Assembly (NCBI RefSeq): GCF_000315625.1 | Contig: NW_005434661.1 | Location: forward strand, 249,069-313,068 | Source: Guillardia theta CCMP2712 | Taxonomy: Eukaryota; Cryptophyceae; Pyrenomonadales; Geminigeraceae | DNA: 64,000 nucleotides | Reading direction: 5' to 3' | In this document: piece by piece, positions 21,001 through 32,155 of the stretch | Layout: each line of letters starts with the position of its first letter | Position numbering within the stretch: the stretch's first letter is position 1 | Notes under the pieces: generated by a model | Told to the model about the DNA's origin: nothing | Seen by the model: only the letters and a program-made list of their open reading frames with translations | Databases searched by the model: none | Position numbers and translations under genes: made by a program

Positions 21001-24000
21001 GGAGACGCCGAGCTCAGACGTGAAGCTCCCTGCTCTACACGGCTTGCACCCGAGGTCGCACGAGCACCAGTCCCAGTCCTTCACTGTCCCGTTTGCCATG
21101 GTAGAGATGGCGCACCAGGACAAGTCTTCTCCTCCTGCTCCTCCTGCTCCTCCTCCCGGAGGAGGAAGATCAAAGGTACAATCCACGTACTTGGTGCCTT
21201 GCCAGTAGAAAGGGAGCACGCACGGCGATCGCTGGGAGGAGCCGAACCTGCAGGAGGCGTTGTAGGAGGAGGCGACGCCGTGGAAGCCAGGTAGACAGAG
21301 ACAGTCCGACTTCTGACCGGAGAACGCCGGGCTGAGTGAAGCTGGAGGGCAGCTGGAGCAGGAGGTGGCTCCCTGCTCTGAGAATGTCCCAGCTGCACAT
21401 CCGAGGCAGACCGGAGGGGCACAGGCCTCGCACACGCATGGGGAGTCCGGGGAGCAGGTGGGAGTGGAGACAGTCAGGTTGACGGAGATGTTGAGCAAGG
21501 AGGAAGAGGAGGAAGAGGAGGAAGAGGAGGAGTTCGACTCGTTGGTGCTGTTGGTCTCGTTCCCCGTCGAGCTGTTGGTGCCGTTGATCTCGTTCCCCGT
21601 CGAGCTGTTGGTGCCGTTGATCTCGTTCCCCGTCGAGCTGTTGGTGCCGTTGGTCTCGTTCCCCGTCGAGCTGTTGGTGCCGTTGATCTCGTTCCCAGTC
21701 GAGCTGTTGGTGCCGTTGATCTCGTTCCCAGTCGAGCTGTTGGTGCCGTTGGTCTCGTTCCCCGTCGAGCTGCTGGTGCCGTTGATCTCGTTCCCAGTCG
21801 AGCTGTTGGTGCCGTTGGTCTCGTTCCCCGTCGAGCTGTTGGTGCCGTTGATCTCGTTCCCAGTCGAGCTGTTGAAGACGTTGGGCACAGGGCGCAGGAA
21901 GCATCCTCCCTGGCTGTCATAGTGCCCCTCGTAGTTGGGATAAGCACCCGGGTTTTCCCTGAGCAGCGCTGCTGCCGCAGCATAGCACCTGGCCTCCGAC
22001 GTAACGACGCTGCACCCCTGGTACCCACAGGTGGAGTTGGGGGTCAGCTGGAAGAAACCTGGGTGGTGGAACCCCGGATCACACCGGCAGGTACCCTCCC
22101 CTTCCCAGCTCGTCGAGTTGCTGACGCACTGGGTGCAGAAGGTCTGACCCTGGGTCGAGAAGGTGCCAGAGGGGCACGAGAGGGGGTCCACCCACCCACC
22201 CTCGCAGGAGGAGCCGGGCAAGCACACGCTGCAGGGTCCTCCGTTGGGTCCCGTGTAGCCTGGGTTGCAGACGCAGTCCGTCACCTCCTTGGTCCCCCTA
22301 GGGCTGGAGGAGCCAGCTGGGCACGGGGTGGGCTGGGCTGCCCCACGAGGGCAGAAGTGGTTGGGAGGGCAGATGCTGCAGGACTGGTTGAGGCTGAGGG
22401 TACCAAAGTAGCCGGCCAGGCAGAAGCAGTCGGTCAAGGAGATGCTCCTGTCCTCCTGAGTCGTGCTGTGGACGTCCGGGCAGGTGGTGCAGGAGGTGGA
22501 GGAGGAGTGGGCGTACGTCCCTTTCGGGCAGGGCAGGCACTCTGTGCCAGGGCCCAGCATGCTGCGGCCTGTCCCGCGGTAGCCGGCAAAGCAGCTGCAG
22601 CGGTAGCTCCCTTCCTCGTTGCTGCACGTGCTGTGCTCATCGCAGCTGTGAAACCCGATGGCACACTCGTCGACGTCCACCCGAGCAGTAAGCTGCATCC
22701 CGCTGCAGGTCCCGTTCCCGTCGGCGCATGCTGCTGTTGGGGAGCTGGTGGGCCCCACCCAGCACAGGGAGGAGGAGAGATTGAGCCAGACGTCTGCGTT
22801 GTAGAGCCGCAGGCGAAGGGCGGAGGGCCGCCACTCGTCGTTGCCCTCCACCCGGTACTCCACCATCGACACGTTGCCGACGTATTTGAAGCCTGACAGG
22901 ATCGCGCTGCCATTGGCGCCGACGGACGTCGGCAGGTAGTCGCTCAAAGTCACTTCCTCGCTCCAAGTTTGAGTCTGCAGCCAGAAGAAGCGCATGTACA
23001 CTCGATCCCTGGTCCCAGCTGACCGGCAGCACAGGTCGAACAGGCTCTCTCCCTCCACCAGGCTGGAGTTTGACATGTTCATCTCTGTCTTATTGCTGCC
23101 GCTCCTGCTCATATTCCACGTTGACGAGTTCAGCTCCGTGCCGTTCATCGCGCTCATCATCTCCGTCAAGCTGCTGGTGTTCGATGCATTCGCCGCCGTC
23201 CCGTTCTCGCCCGATGTCAGGTTGCCGTCCGACACGTTCCCAGCTGTGCTATTCCCCAGCTCCTCCCCTGTCACGTTGACCACGGACAGGTTCCCGAAGC
23301 TGCTGGTGTTCGATGCATTCGCCGCCGTCCCGTTCTCGCCCGATGTCAGGTTACCGTCCGACACGTTCCCAGCTGTGCTATTCCCCAGCTCCTCCCCTGT
23401 CACGTTGACCACGGACAGGTTCCCGAAGAAGCTGCTGGTGTTCGATGCATTCGCCGCCGTCCCGTTCTCGCTCGATGTCAGGTTACCGTCCGACACGTTC
23501 CCAGCTGTGCTATTCCCCAGCTCCTCCCCTGTCACGTTGACCACGGACAGGTTCCCACTATTGGTGGCGTTCAAGTCTGACTGCACCTCCCCCGAGACGT
23601 TCAGCTGGGGCTGGGGACAAGCTGGGTCTGCTGTCATGTCGATGTTGACCTCGAGAGCTCCCACGCATTCCTTCTTCCCGTTCCAGCAGTCGATCACCCC
23701 GTCCCCCACGAAGCCCCTCCGACAGTGGCAGAGGAAGGAGCCTGGGGTGTTGACGCAGACGGCGTCGTCATGGCATGAGTTCACTCCCTCAGAGCACTCG
23801 TCGATGTCGGTGCAGGCCCCTCCCTCCCCCAGGTTCACCTGGTAGCCGGCCGGGCACAGGCACTCGAAGTCGCCGTACACATTGTTGCACTGGAGGGGCT
23901 GGCTGGAGGAGGAGGACAAGGGACCGCAAACCCCCGCGTCCTCAGCACATTCATCCACATCCTCACACCTGTACGCCGACTGGTTCGCGGCGTACCCTGG

Positions 24001-25926
24001 GCTGTTGGCACAGGTGCACTCGCACTGCGTTTCCTCGCCCGTGAGGTCGCAGGGATCGCAAGGTTTCAGCGCTGTCATGTCTCCCTCCCCGTGCCCGCGG
24101 CAGACCGGCAGGGAGGAGCTGACGACCCCAGCACGGGCCTGCAGCTGCATCTTGTACTCGGTCAGCTGGACGTTGCGCTGGTCGGGCAGCCTGACTTGGC
24201 AGGTCCTTCTCCCCCACTCCTCGTACGCGTGCACCAGCCTCAGGTAGCAAGGAATCCCGTCGCTCATGCACATGTAGCCCGTCCTGCACTCGCAGTCTGC
24301 TTCGAACCGCGCTCCAACTGGGCTTCTGCTGTTGGGCGGGCATCGCAAGCAGGAGGCGCTCACCGGGTACTCTGCAAGCGTGTGGATGCTCTTGCTCAGC
24401 TGATCCTCAACTCTCCTGCGAGGAGACAGGAAGGCGAACTCGTCCTCCGAGCAGAGCAAGCACTGGTCCCACGGCAGCTCGATCACCCCCCCGTTCGAGC
24501 CGACGAACCCCTCGTTGCACACGCAGCTGCGAGGAGATGGGCTGGCGGGTGGGCTGGTGGAGTTTGCGGGACAGTCGAGGCAGCGGTAGGAGCCTGGGCC
24601 GGAGAAAGTCCCAGCAGGACAAGGCTGGCACTTGTGACCATCCGAGACAAACCCTGCCGAGCAGCAGAAGCCAGCTGTGCAGTTGGGAAAGAACTCCAGG
24701 GTGATGTCAGTGTAGACCGTGCGCTCATCCTGGCACTTGTAGCGGAACAAGTTGGACTGTCTCAGCTCGTGATCGCTGAAAGCTTCATCGATCCATCCGA
24801 GCAGAGAGAACTCGATACGCACCTGACCGCTGATCAGATGGTCGTCACGAGTGTTGTTGGGAACACGACACTCTATCGTACTCGTGTTGCCCACCCGGTT
24901 GCCTACCACAGTCTTGTTCTGGTGGGGCTGCAAGAATCGACATAGCAGATCTTCTTTCAACGGAACGTAATCGAAGCCAAACCCCGAGGCCAGTAACGAC
25001 ACAACCTCGCCCGAGAATCCTGTCTCTGGCCACATGCCGACGATGAGCGGGTGGTTGTACACGGCGAAGGGCAGTGATGTGTTGGGGATGGCGTCGACCC
25101 CGTTGTAAGTCAGAGAGAGGAAGTCGCGGCCGCGCGGCAAAGCTGGAGTTACGCAGGTGGCCGTCTCGTTGTCGAGCAGCGCGGCAGCGAATGTGATTCC
25201 TCGGAACATGCACCGCACCTTCCCGCTCAAGAAAGCGTCGTTGAGCGGGAAGTTCGTCCCGTGAATCGTGATGATGATGCGTCCAGTGACCGGAGAGGCC
25301 TTGGGCTGCACAAGGTACGTTGAAACCGTCAAGTCATTCAAGTACAGGAACGATGTCGCGCCGGATTTGATCGTGAAATATTCGGAGTGCAGCCACAAGT
25401 CTGTGGTACCTTGGTGCATGGGCATCAACGTGCATGCGAGTGCTGATGGCGCTGTCCTTGTCGCTGCGAGCTTGTCGTAGACCTCCGGCGCTCTCCTCAC
25501 CCAGCACTCGATGGGACCAAGAGCAAGAGCCATGTCTAAGTCCATCCCCGAGACATCTACGATCACCCTTGTCCCGCCAGCGATGGAGCCAGAGGATGGA
25601 GTGAGAGACGCTATCCTGCAGGGGCAACCGAGGTCGCGCAGCGTTTCTATGTCCTGCTGGATGGATGTAGTGACTGCCTCCAAGCTCGAGGCTCTTTCTA
25701 TCATACACTCAGTGCAATCGTTGCCAGCGCAGCACTCTTGGGGCATTGCATCCTGCCTGTAATGGCTCGGATATGAATCGTCCCCGCTGAGGTATCGACG
25801 CTGATTGAAGGCTTCGACCAACTGTCGTTTCGCCGCAGAGATGTCTCCTTCGATGCCAACAGCCCCCGTGAGGTGCAAGAGAAGGATTAACGTGAGAAAA
25901 CTTGTTTGAATTCTTGTTGTGCACAT
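18014..25926 (-). CDS. Giant secreted TIG/EGF/GCC2-GCC3 cysteine-rich protein
   Basis: ATG at 25926 starts a signal peptide ([16 protein letters not shown]). Exon 1 runs to 18869 and exon 2 starts at 18752; they join in frame and give roughly 2,600 residues. Order: two to three IPT/TIG-like domains ([26 protein letters not shown]), then many GCC2/GCC3 ephrin-receptor-like modules (CPAGTFS, C[10 protein letters not shown]) interleaved with calcium-binding EGF domains ([24 protein letters not shown]). Two related modules carry GND(E/A)WRPS. Three about 42-residue repeats ([17 protein letters not shown]) and ten 11-residue repeats ([11 protein letters not shown]) are packed with N-x-S/T sequons. 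A poly-Ser run occurs at about 19957-20004. No membrane helix is seen at the C-terminus. Exon 2 may end at a gtaagg donor near 18055 rather than at the stop at 18014. Likely an extracellular, heavily N-glycosylated adhesion or matrix protein (inference). Confidence 0.88.
19957..20004 (-). repeat. (GAG)n poly-Ser run
   Basis: About sixteen gag units on the plus strand encode consecutive serines on the minus strand within the giant secreted protein, between an EGF module and GW-K. Confidence 0.85.
21534..21875 (-). repeat. 33-bp coding minisatellite, ten copies
   Basis: Ten tandem 33-bp units encode NSSTGNE(I/T)NGT. Units differ by few bases, and ATC/GTC (Ile/Thr) alternates between copies. 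Each unit carries two N-glycosylation sequons. It is followed by a poly-Ser tract at about 21496-21530. Confidence 0.92.
23180..23565 (-). repeat. Three long tandem coding repeats
   Basis: Three nearly identical units of about 126-129 bp encode the block from [11 protein letters not shown] to [10 protein letters not shown]. One copy has one extra Phe codon (FFGN) and one has SSEN for SGEN. High identity at synonymous sites suggests recent duplication or homogenisation. Confidence 0.9.
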
Positions 25927-26429
25927 TGGGTGCTCAAACTGAAGAGTCTTGGATTATGATTCAGGGGAGAGAAACTGCCTTGCTCAGCATGCACAAAAGC
26001 TTCCAGAAGGGATGCGATGGAAGCGGTCGAATATTCGAAACCGAGCTAAAGAATACTGGTGAGATAGAGGGGAAACCGTGACAAATGAAATGATGCAGGA
26101 GGAGCTGTAGCCGACCGTGGGTTCAGAGAGCAGATCGTTATCAAACCAGCTCTTAGATGCGATATTGAGAACCTCGTTTCAGTCAGAGAGCAACGAACGA
26201 CGACCGGAGGCAGTGGTGATTGAGAGGAGGGAATTGGAGATTCCTAGGAAGTGGACAGATGGAGGAAGAGTGAGAAGGGCTACAAAGAGGACAAGATGAC
26301 GCAAAAGGGGGGGAGAAGGGGAGGAGGAGCACTTATCCGATCGTCAGAGTCTCGCCATGACGCGTTCGCTTGGTCGAAAAGTCAAGCAACCGTTGAAAAT
26401 GGTTATAACAGTTACATGCGTTATAACCG
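25927..26429. other. Intergenic 5' flank of the giant gene
   Basis: Ordinary composition, short frames only. No exon, RNA or repeat recognised. Confidence 0.5.
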
Positions 26430-26660
26430 GAGGGTGAGTCCGACTCGGCACCCGGCCGGCGGCCGGGCGCCGCTGACCGGACTCGGCCCGGCCGGGCGGT
26501 CGGCCGGGCCCTCCGTGACGACTCCTGCCACTCGGCCGGGCGCCGACTCCGGCGGAAGCCTCGGAAGCCTCGGAAGCGGCCTGTTCCGGAAGCAGAGCGG
26601 CCGCTGTAGGCCGCCACTGATGTTGACGTGTGGCGGCACCGGCCCGGCTGTGGTCCGACG
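26430..26660. other. Very GC-rich CpG-dense block 1
   Basis: Composition jumps abruptly to mostly C and G with many CG, CCGG and GGCCGG words (cggcccggccgggcgg), plus a short ggaagcctc triplication near 26555. The flanks on both sides are ordinary. Long frames exist on both strands but have no splice context or familiar motifs, so I do not call a gene. Confidence 0.7.
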
Positions 26661-26994
26661 GTTGGTGACTTGACGGAGCACAAGTTCTGCAGACATCATA
26701 TCAACTTTAGTTGTAACAAGACAGTTTTTGCTCAAGACCGAGTTTAATGCACACAAAACCAGAATTGAGGAGCACATGAGAGATAGACTTAGTATGCTAG
26801 GATGTGAAACCCAAGCATCCAGACATGAGAGGACCTTAGCAAGACGGCTAGGAAAGCCCCCTCTTCGTCCCACACGCTGCATCGGCCGCCTTGACACGTA
26901 AGTCGTCTTGGCCCAAGTTTACAGGAGAGTTTTTGTTAAGCGGGAGGCTCGGCGCTATATGACGCCTGGCACGGCTGGCATACGCTCCATCATG
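26661..26994. other. Spacer between GC-rich blocks
   Basis: Ordinary composition again; nothing recognised. No inverted or direct repeat pairing the two GC-rich blocks could be found by eye. Confidence 0.5.
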
Positions 26995-27245
26995 ACTAGC
27001 CGCCGGCCGCGCCGCCCGGCGCCGGCGGTCCGATCAACGCCGGTGATCGGCGGGACCGGGGCCCGGTCTCCCGGAGTCCCGGGGCGGCGCGCCCAGCCCG
27101 CCCACTGGGCCATCACCGCCGGCCCGCCGTTCGCGCGGTGAAGGTCACTGTCGGACGGCCCGAGCTGCAATGCCATGAAATAGAGTCCGGGGCCCTGACC
27201 GTACCGCCTCAGTGATCCCGGCGGCGGCGCGGCGCAGATCATCGG
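26995..27245. other. Very GC-rich CpG-dense block 2
   Basis: A second block like that at 26.4-26.7 kb (gccgccggccgcgccgcccg; cggggcggcgcgcccagc). Similar words occur, but the two blocks are not copies of each other as far as can be seen. Confidence 0.7.
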
Positions 27246-28614
27246 ATTCGAGTCTCTCTACTGTTTGATGATTTCGAAACAGTTATCTGTCTCTCAGTGC
27301 TATTTCATATTACGTGTAGTATCATCAGTCATGTATAGTTCTCTTGGAGCCAAGCTTGTCAGTGCCACTGGTCAATCGGCATTCTATACAGACCCTTTGT
27401 ATGTAAGGTCTCTTACATGAGTGAACATCGGTTTTTTGTATTTGATCTGACCGTGATAGTGTCTTCAAAACGGATGAATTGCAACGATGAAATTGGATGG
27501 AAATTCGCCTGTCTCATCTCATCAGATGCATTGATAGCGCCATCGTGTTGTATGCATGTAAGGTTCGGACGTTACGAATTCTCTGCGTAAGAAAGTAGCC
27601 TGCGTTTGTGCGCAGTATACGACAAGTAAAAGTACAGACTTCCATCTTCTAGTTCTCAATCTTTTCTCGTACAGACTTCTATCCTCCAGTCAGTCCTCCA
27701 TCATTTCTCGTCCTGATCCTACTCGTAGCTTCGTCCCTCTACATTATGCATCAACTAAAGCTGTGACTCTGTGAGGAAAGGAAAGGCGTCTGTTGGAAAG
27801 CCATCAAGTGTTGCTTGAGCGGCAGGACCAAGAAGACTGAGCAAGGCAGCAGCTAAGGATGTCGGAGGAGGGAGAGGAGGGAGGGAGATAACGAAAGTTG
27901 GATGTAAAAGGAAACAAGGGAAGCATCAGGTACGATTTACGTGCTACACCTGCATTTTGCTCACCCCACCCCGTTCATGTCACTACCCCACCTCCCACAG
28001 GAATGTCTTATCTGTCCTACCCCACGTTGCTATGAGATTTTTGCCTATCACTAGTACAATATACACCTACCCCTACAGGAGTGGACCCTACCACATACTC
28101 CTACCCTACCATGCTGCTCAACCAATGACCCCACCCAGGTTCCTTGTGACTCGTCGGGCAATTGGTGATGTGAGGTAGGAGAGGGTGGGGTACTTTATTG
28201 GTCTGGGAGGGGGTATTGAGTACCCCTGGGAAGACTTGTCTTAAAAAAAAGGTTTACATATATATTAATTTGATTTCATAAATTCAAATATTAAGAGATA
28301 ATTTCAAAATATCAAGTATCCTTGAAATGTAATGTGAATTTAAAACTTTTAAGCCGTGCCATGTGGCGGGTAAACCTGGGGACGGGGAGAGTGGGGGAAA
28401 GGAGCGGAGAAGGAGAGGAGAGAAGGAGAGATGAGATGAAAGACTGAGAAGGATATGAGAGGGAGATACAACAGCAAGTGAGAAGCCCTTGGAACGAGAA
28501 GCTCCGGTGATCTGACTGTCCGTGCAATGGCACGAGCGCCACTCACCTTGATTGCAGGGGAGCGCATTTTCGGAACTTGGGCGCTCTGTCACAGAGTCTG
28601 CTGAAGAGCTCAAG
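27246..28614. other. Intergenic region with C-rich island
   Basis: 27246-27950 is AT-richer with no exon seen. 27955-28130 is C-rich on the plus strand (caccccaccccg, ctaccccacctccc, cacctacccctac), then 28175-28230 is G-rich (gggtggggta, ggagggggta). A short AT-rich patch (28240-28330) and ordinary sequence lead to the transporter ATG. Confidence 0.6.
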
Positions 28615-30501
28615 ATGAACGCAATCACCATCATTGCTCTTTACTCGATATGTTCGTCGTGTATGCTTGTGGTCAACAGGGTATGCGAATGCGAATACAT
28701 TCCTGGCGCTTGAGAGGCATTTACCTTGCTTGCAGATATGTCTTTCCTACATTCCTGCTGCTTCATACATTGCATGGTAAAACGTTGGAGGCTCCCTCCT
28801 ATGTCTCTGAACACTTTCCACCAGCTTTCAGATGGCATTTACTGTGTTGGTGATCCTTATCGGGTAAGATTTCTCTGCAGCAGCTTGATTGGGGCTGACT
28901 GCTAAATTGCGTTCAGGGCATCGATGGGGCTTTGTGAAGTTCAGGCCCTCAGCTCAGACGGCAGGTACGGACGATGATCCTGTTGGATACGGTGGTAATA
29001 ATCCCCCCCCCCTTCTCCCCCTAGGTCGTACATGGCAGCGTATTCAGTGGGTTTCGCACTCAGCATCTACTTCACTCTGCGCGCTCTGGAGGTGATGCCC
29101 AGTGCGCTCCCTTGATGTACACATGACTCAGCCCTTCAGACAACCAACATGGAGACTCTCATTGTCTTTAGGAGCTGCAACCCGCTCATTCTGGTCTTGT
29201 GCGATTACTACTTCTTGAATCGAGATTGTCCATCCGTCCGGGCCATCTTTGCCTTGATGGTAATGCGCTACCCTCATGGGACTTGAAGTTGTGATGTTCA
29301 TGATGTTTTCTGATTTCCTCAGATTATTGCTGGGAGTGCAAGTATGTATATTGTACATGACAAGCAGCTGAAAATGGATGGATGGATAAGCTATCTTTAC
29401 GTGAACTTGTTTTGCTGCGGTGGGATATGTACCACTGATTCATTCTCGACAGGTTGGTTTGAACAGTCTGACCTTGGTGAGTAAATGATACGACAGAGTG
29501 AACATCTAATTTATCTCAGATATTTGTCATGACGATCGGCAAGACCGTCACAGACAAATGCACTTTGACCACTACAGGTAGCTTTCTTTGTGCGGAACTC
29601 GTTTGGCGTTCTCCCGTCATCCATTGATGAGAATGCATGCAGGACAAGTGTTCTATTCGAATATGTTCTCAGTCCTTCCGATGCTGGTAGATCATTCCCA
29701 GTTTGCTCTTCTCCAAAGTGTGACCGGTTGACGTCGCTCTCCAGTGCCTGGGCTGGCTGACTGAGGAGCAAGTGGAATCGAAGATGATCCACACCAAGAG
29801 CATGGTGTTCCTTCTGATCTCCAGCGTAAGATGATGGATGTCTTTCTGTTCATGGGACTCAGTTGATCAAATCAGATCGTTGGTTCCTCCATCAGCTACT
29901 TCGGCTGGAGATGTAAGTTCAGCTAGAATCTTACAATATATTTGTCTGTGGCTTACTTTTTTCTCACAGGCAGAGAGTTGGTGTCGGTAAATCTCGTCCT
30001 TGACCATCTCATCCAAGGTCTGTTATGTCTGATACTGTGACGCAGGCAACGACCTACACCGTTGTTGGGATCATGAACAAAGTTTTCACGGTGACTTGAG
30101 TCTTGATGTAAGTTAGGGGATCCTGACTGTGCGGCACAGGAGGGTCTTAACTGCGTAAGCAGTCTTCATGCATCCATCTCAACTTCCCTTTGAATCTTTG
30201 AATGCTGCAGCTTTTCCTCAACAGCACGGCCTCGCAAGAAGGAATCTTCTGGCTCTTTGTCTGCATTCTAGGTGCGATGAAAGTCTTTCCTGGTCATTCT
30301 TTGACCAGCCGAACTGCAGGTGGACTGTTTTACGAGCAGGCTCCCAAGAAAGCCACTGCTGAAGCTGAGGATCCGAACGGAGAAGCTGGGGAGGTCAAGG
30401 AAGCCCTCCTTCAGGAAGAAAAAGAAGTATCGGTCGAGATGCAATCGATGAAGGAGGAAACAAAGGAAGAAACAAAGCAGGATTCGAAGGAGAACTCTTG
30501 A
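28615..30501 (+). CDS. Nucleotide-sugar transporter (GDP-mannose/GDP-fucose-transporter-like)
   Basis: About fourteen small exons with good GT-AG borders. Start MNAITIIALYSICSS at 28615, then hydrophobic exons FQMAFTVLVILIG and SYMAAYSVGFALSIYFTLRA, then NMETLIVFRSCNPLILVLCD, which matches the NVETLIVFRSCTP signature of plant and protist GDP-sugar transporters. Later exons give IIAGSASMYIVHDKQ, GQVFYSNMFSVLPML, IVGSSISYFGWR, ATTYTVVGIMNKVFT and LFLNSTASQEGIFWLFVCIL, fitting the last helices of the DMT superfamily. The final exon adds an acidic Glu/Lys-rich cytosolic tail ending SKENS. Expected to exchange a GDP-sugar for GMP across the Golgi membrane. Substrate is inferred from the FRSC motif only. 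Some exon borders in the first third (28700-28990) remain uncertain. Confidence 0.85.
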
Positions 30502-31189
30502 TGTCAGCACGCGAGCTGTTCAGGGTACAAGGTTGCCTGAGGCTTTTGGGGGATGCAAAAGTTTTGATGGAAGGGTTGATGTGAGGGAGTGGAATCATCT
30601 ATCTCAAATCGAGGCGAACCGAAACAGAGGGTCAGCAATCGTGTACAATCGGAATCACAGGGGATTTGTGTCGGATACGACTGTATGGCTCCATCTTTTC
30701 ATCTTTTTTCCTGAATTGAGAATTTTGCCTTTCTCTTGCCTTTCTCTCTTTTCGGTTCGCTTTCATGGTTTCTCTTTGGTCAATCTTCACGCTGACTGGT
30801 GGACACATGTGTACACATACTATGGATTTGCGCTATGAATGGAGACTTGTACCTTGCCTCTTGCAAGCAAGGTGAAAGTACCTCAGATGCGAGGGGGTTG
30901 TTCAAGACAAAGTCTCCATTGTGTCAATTTTCAGAAACTTTTCTGCAAAATTCATTTCAAAAGAATTCAATTAAAACAAGTTGTATGTCTTTGGGGGACA
31001 TAATGAGGCCTGATAGTCTCGACGGCAAGATAATAGAGTGCTGGGTATCAGACTGACATGTAGCAGCAGTTGTTTACCCGCCGATGAGCTAGATAACAGC
31101 AAGTGTATCCTGAGACTTGATGATAGAAGAATGCCGGCGAGGATGAGCAGCCGTAGCTCCTTGCTCCCCCCCCCCCTTCATCTCTCCCC
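30502..31189. other. Convergent intergenic region
   Basis: Lies between the 3' ends of the transporter and the glycosyltransferase-like gene. AT-richer than the genes. A c-run (ccccccccccc) at about 31166 precedes the stop of the minus-strand gene. No further feature seen. Confidence 0.5.
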
Positions 31190-32155
31190 TCAGTTCCATC
31201 CGAAGCGATTGAAGTATTCGACACAGGGGAGCTGATGCCTGGACTGCGTGTCCGAGATCGAGCTGATGCTCATGTTCGGGTGCCTGGAGAAGTGCATGGG
31301 GTCAGGCACGAAGGGGTAGTAGAACCGCTGGATGCCCTTCTTGTACAGGTACCCTGACAGCCAGACATCGTCATGGAAGAAACATCCTGAGGGGAGTTTC
31401 TGCAAGTATTCGAAGATGTCGCTGCCGAAGTACCGAACCCGGTACGCTATCCCCGTGTACCCCATCAGCCATCCATAGCAGGGGATGATTCTATCCTCCG
31501 CGTACCAGCCCGCCTTGGCAAGGATGCCATGAGGGAACCCAAGGGTCACCATGCCATGGATCGGCATGAGGGGAGGGAGCTCTTGGCAGAGACCACTCAA
31601 GCTACCTTCGGCGGGCATGTGGTATCGGAGAGCTGCGAGCACCTCGGGCGAGTACTCGCAGTCATCGTCAAGGGTGACCACCAGTGTCTCGGGATCCTTC
31701 TCTACCTGCAGAGCTCCCAGCAACTTCGTTGCAGGCCCGAAGTCTCTGTCGAGGAAGTGAAGATAGTAGAGTCTGTTGGCGTAGTCGTGACGTTTTCCTT
31801 TCACCTTCTCCAGGGGCCCAGTGGTGGAGCCCAGCGCAGCCACCAAGGACTCGACGTCTCCTGCAGTGATGTTTCCAAACCTCGTGTAGAGCGGCATGTT
31901 GACTACGATCCTGTCGGGCCTCAGCGACTGCTTCTCGATCGACGGCAGCGATCTGCGCAGATAGTCCACTCGCCCTAGCAGGGAACTGACGGAGACTACC
32001 AGGCGAGTCCTGGCGGCGGACCCGGCAGCTCCTCTGTCCTTGCTGACCGTCGACTTCACATGGGGGCGGTACAAGGGGATGATGAGGCACAGGTAGAGCG
32101 GGAAGCAGAGCGCGAGCGTCGCCAGCATGAGCACGCAGATCCGTCGCGACTGCAT
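31190..32155 (-). CDS. Type II membrane glycosyltransferase-like protein
   Basis: An intronless 321-residue frame starting with a true ATG. A short cytosolic end (MQSRRI) is followed by one membrane helix (LMLATLALCFPLYLCLIIPL) and a lumenal domain: the layout of Golgi glycosyltransferases. The domain has a Rossmann-like first strand (RLVVSVSSLLGRVDYLRRSL), DRIVVNMPLY, and LVVTLDDDCEYSPEVL, an acidic DDD motif in the position of the metal-binding DxD of GT-A enzymes. A second conserved-looking block is CFFHDDVWLSGYLYKKG. It may act on glycans, with the sugar-nucleotide transporter next door supplying substrate (inference). Family number and acceptor cannot be told from sequence alone. Confidence 0.72.
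   Translation of the reverse strand: MQSRRICVLMLATLALCFPLYLCLIIPLYRPHVKSTVSKDRGAAGSAARTRLVVSVSSLLGRVDYLRRSLPSIEKQSLRPDRIVVNMPLYTRFGNITAGDVESLVAALGSTTGPLEKVKGKRHDYANRLYYLHFLDRDFGPATKLLGALQVEKDPETLVVTLDDDCEYSPEVLAALRYHMPAEGSLSGLCQELPPLMPIHGMVTLGFPHGILAKAGWYAEDRIIPCYGWLMGYTGIAYRVRYFGSDIFEYLQKLPSGCFFHDDVWLSGYLYKKGIQRFYYPFVPDPMHFSRHPNMSISSISDTQSRHQLPCVEYFNRFGWN

Noticed and set aside
21365-21922. Plus-strand frame with repeated hydrophobic units
   Set aside because: It is the antisense of the 33-bp sequon repeat and exists only because the unit length is a multiple of three.
22994-24945. Several long plus-strand frames within the giant secreted protein gene
   Set aside because: They mirror Cys-rich EGF and GCC modules on the minus strand and have no splice or domain support.
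26430-27245. Ribosomal RNA or spacer, or a bacterial contaminant gene
   Set aside because: No conserved rRNA core words were recognised and no bacterial-style gene with a start and known domain is present; left as unexplained composition.
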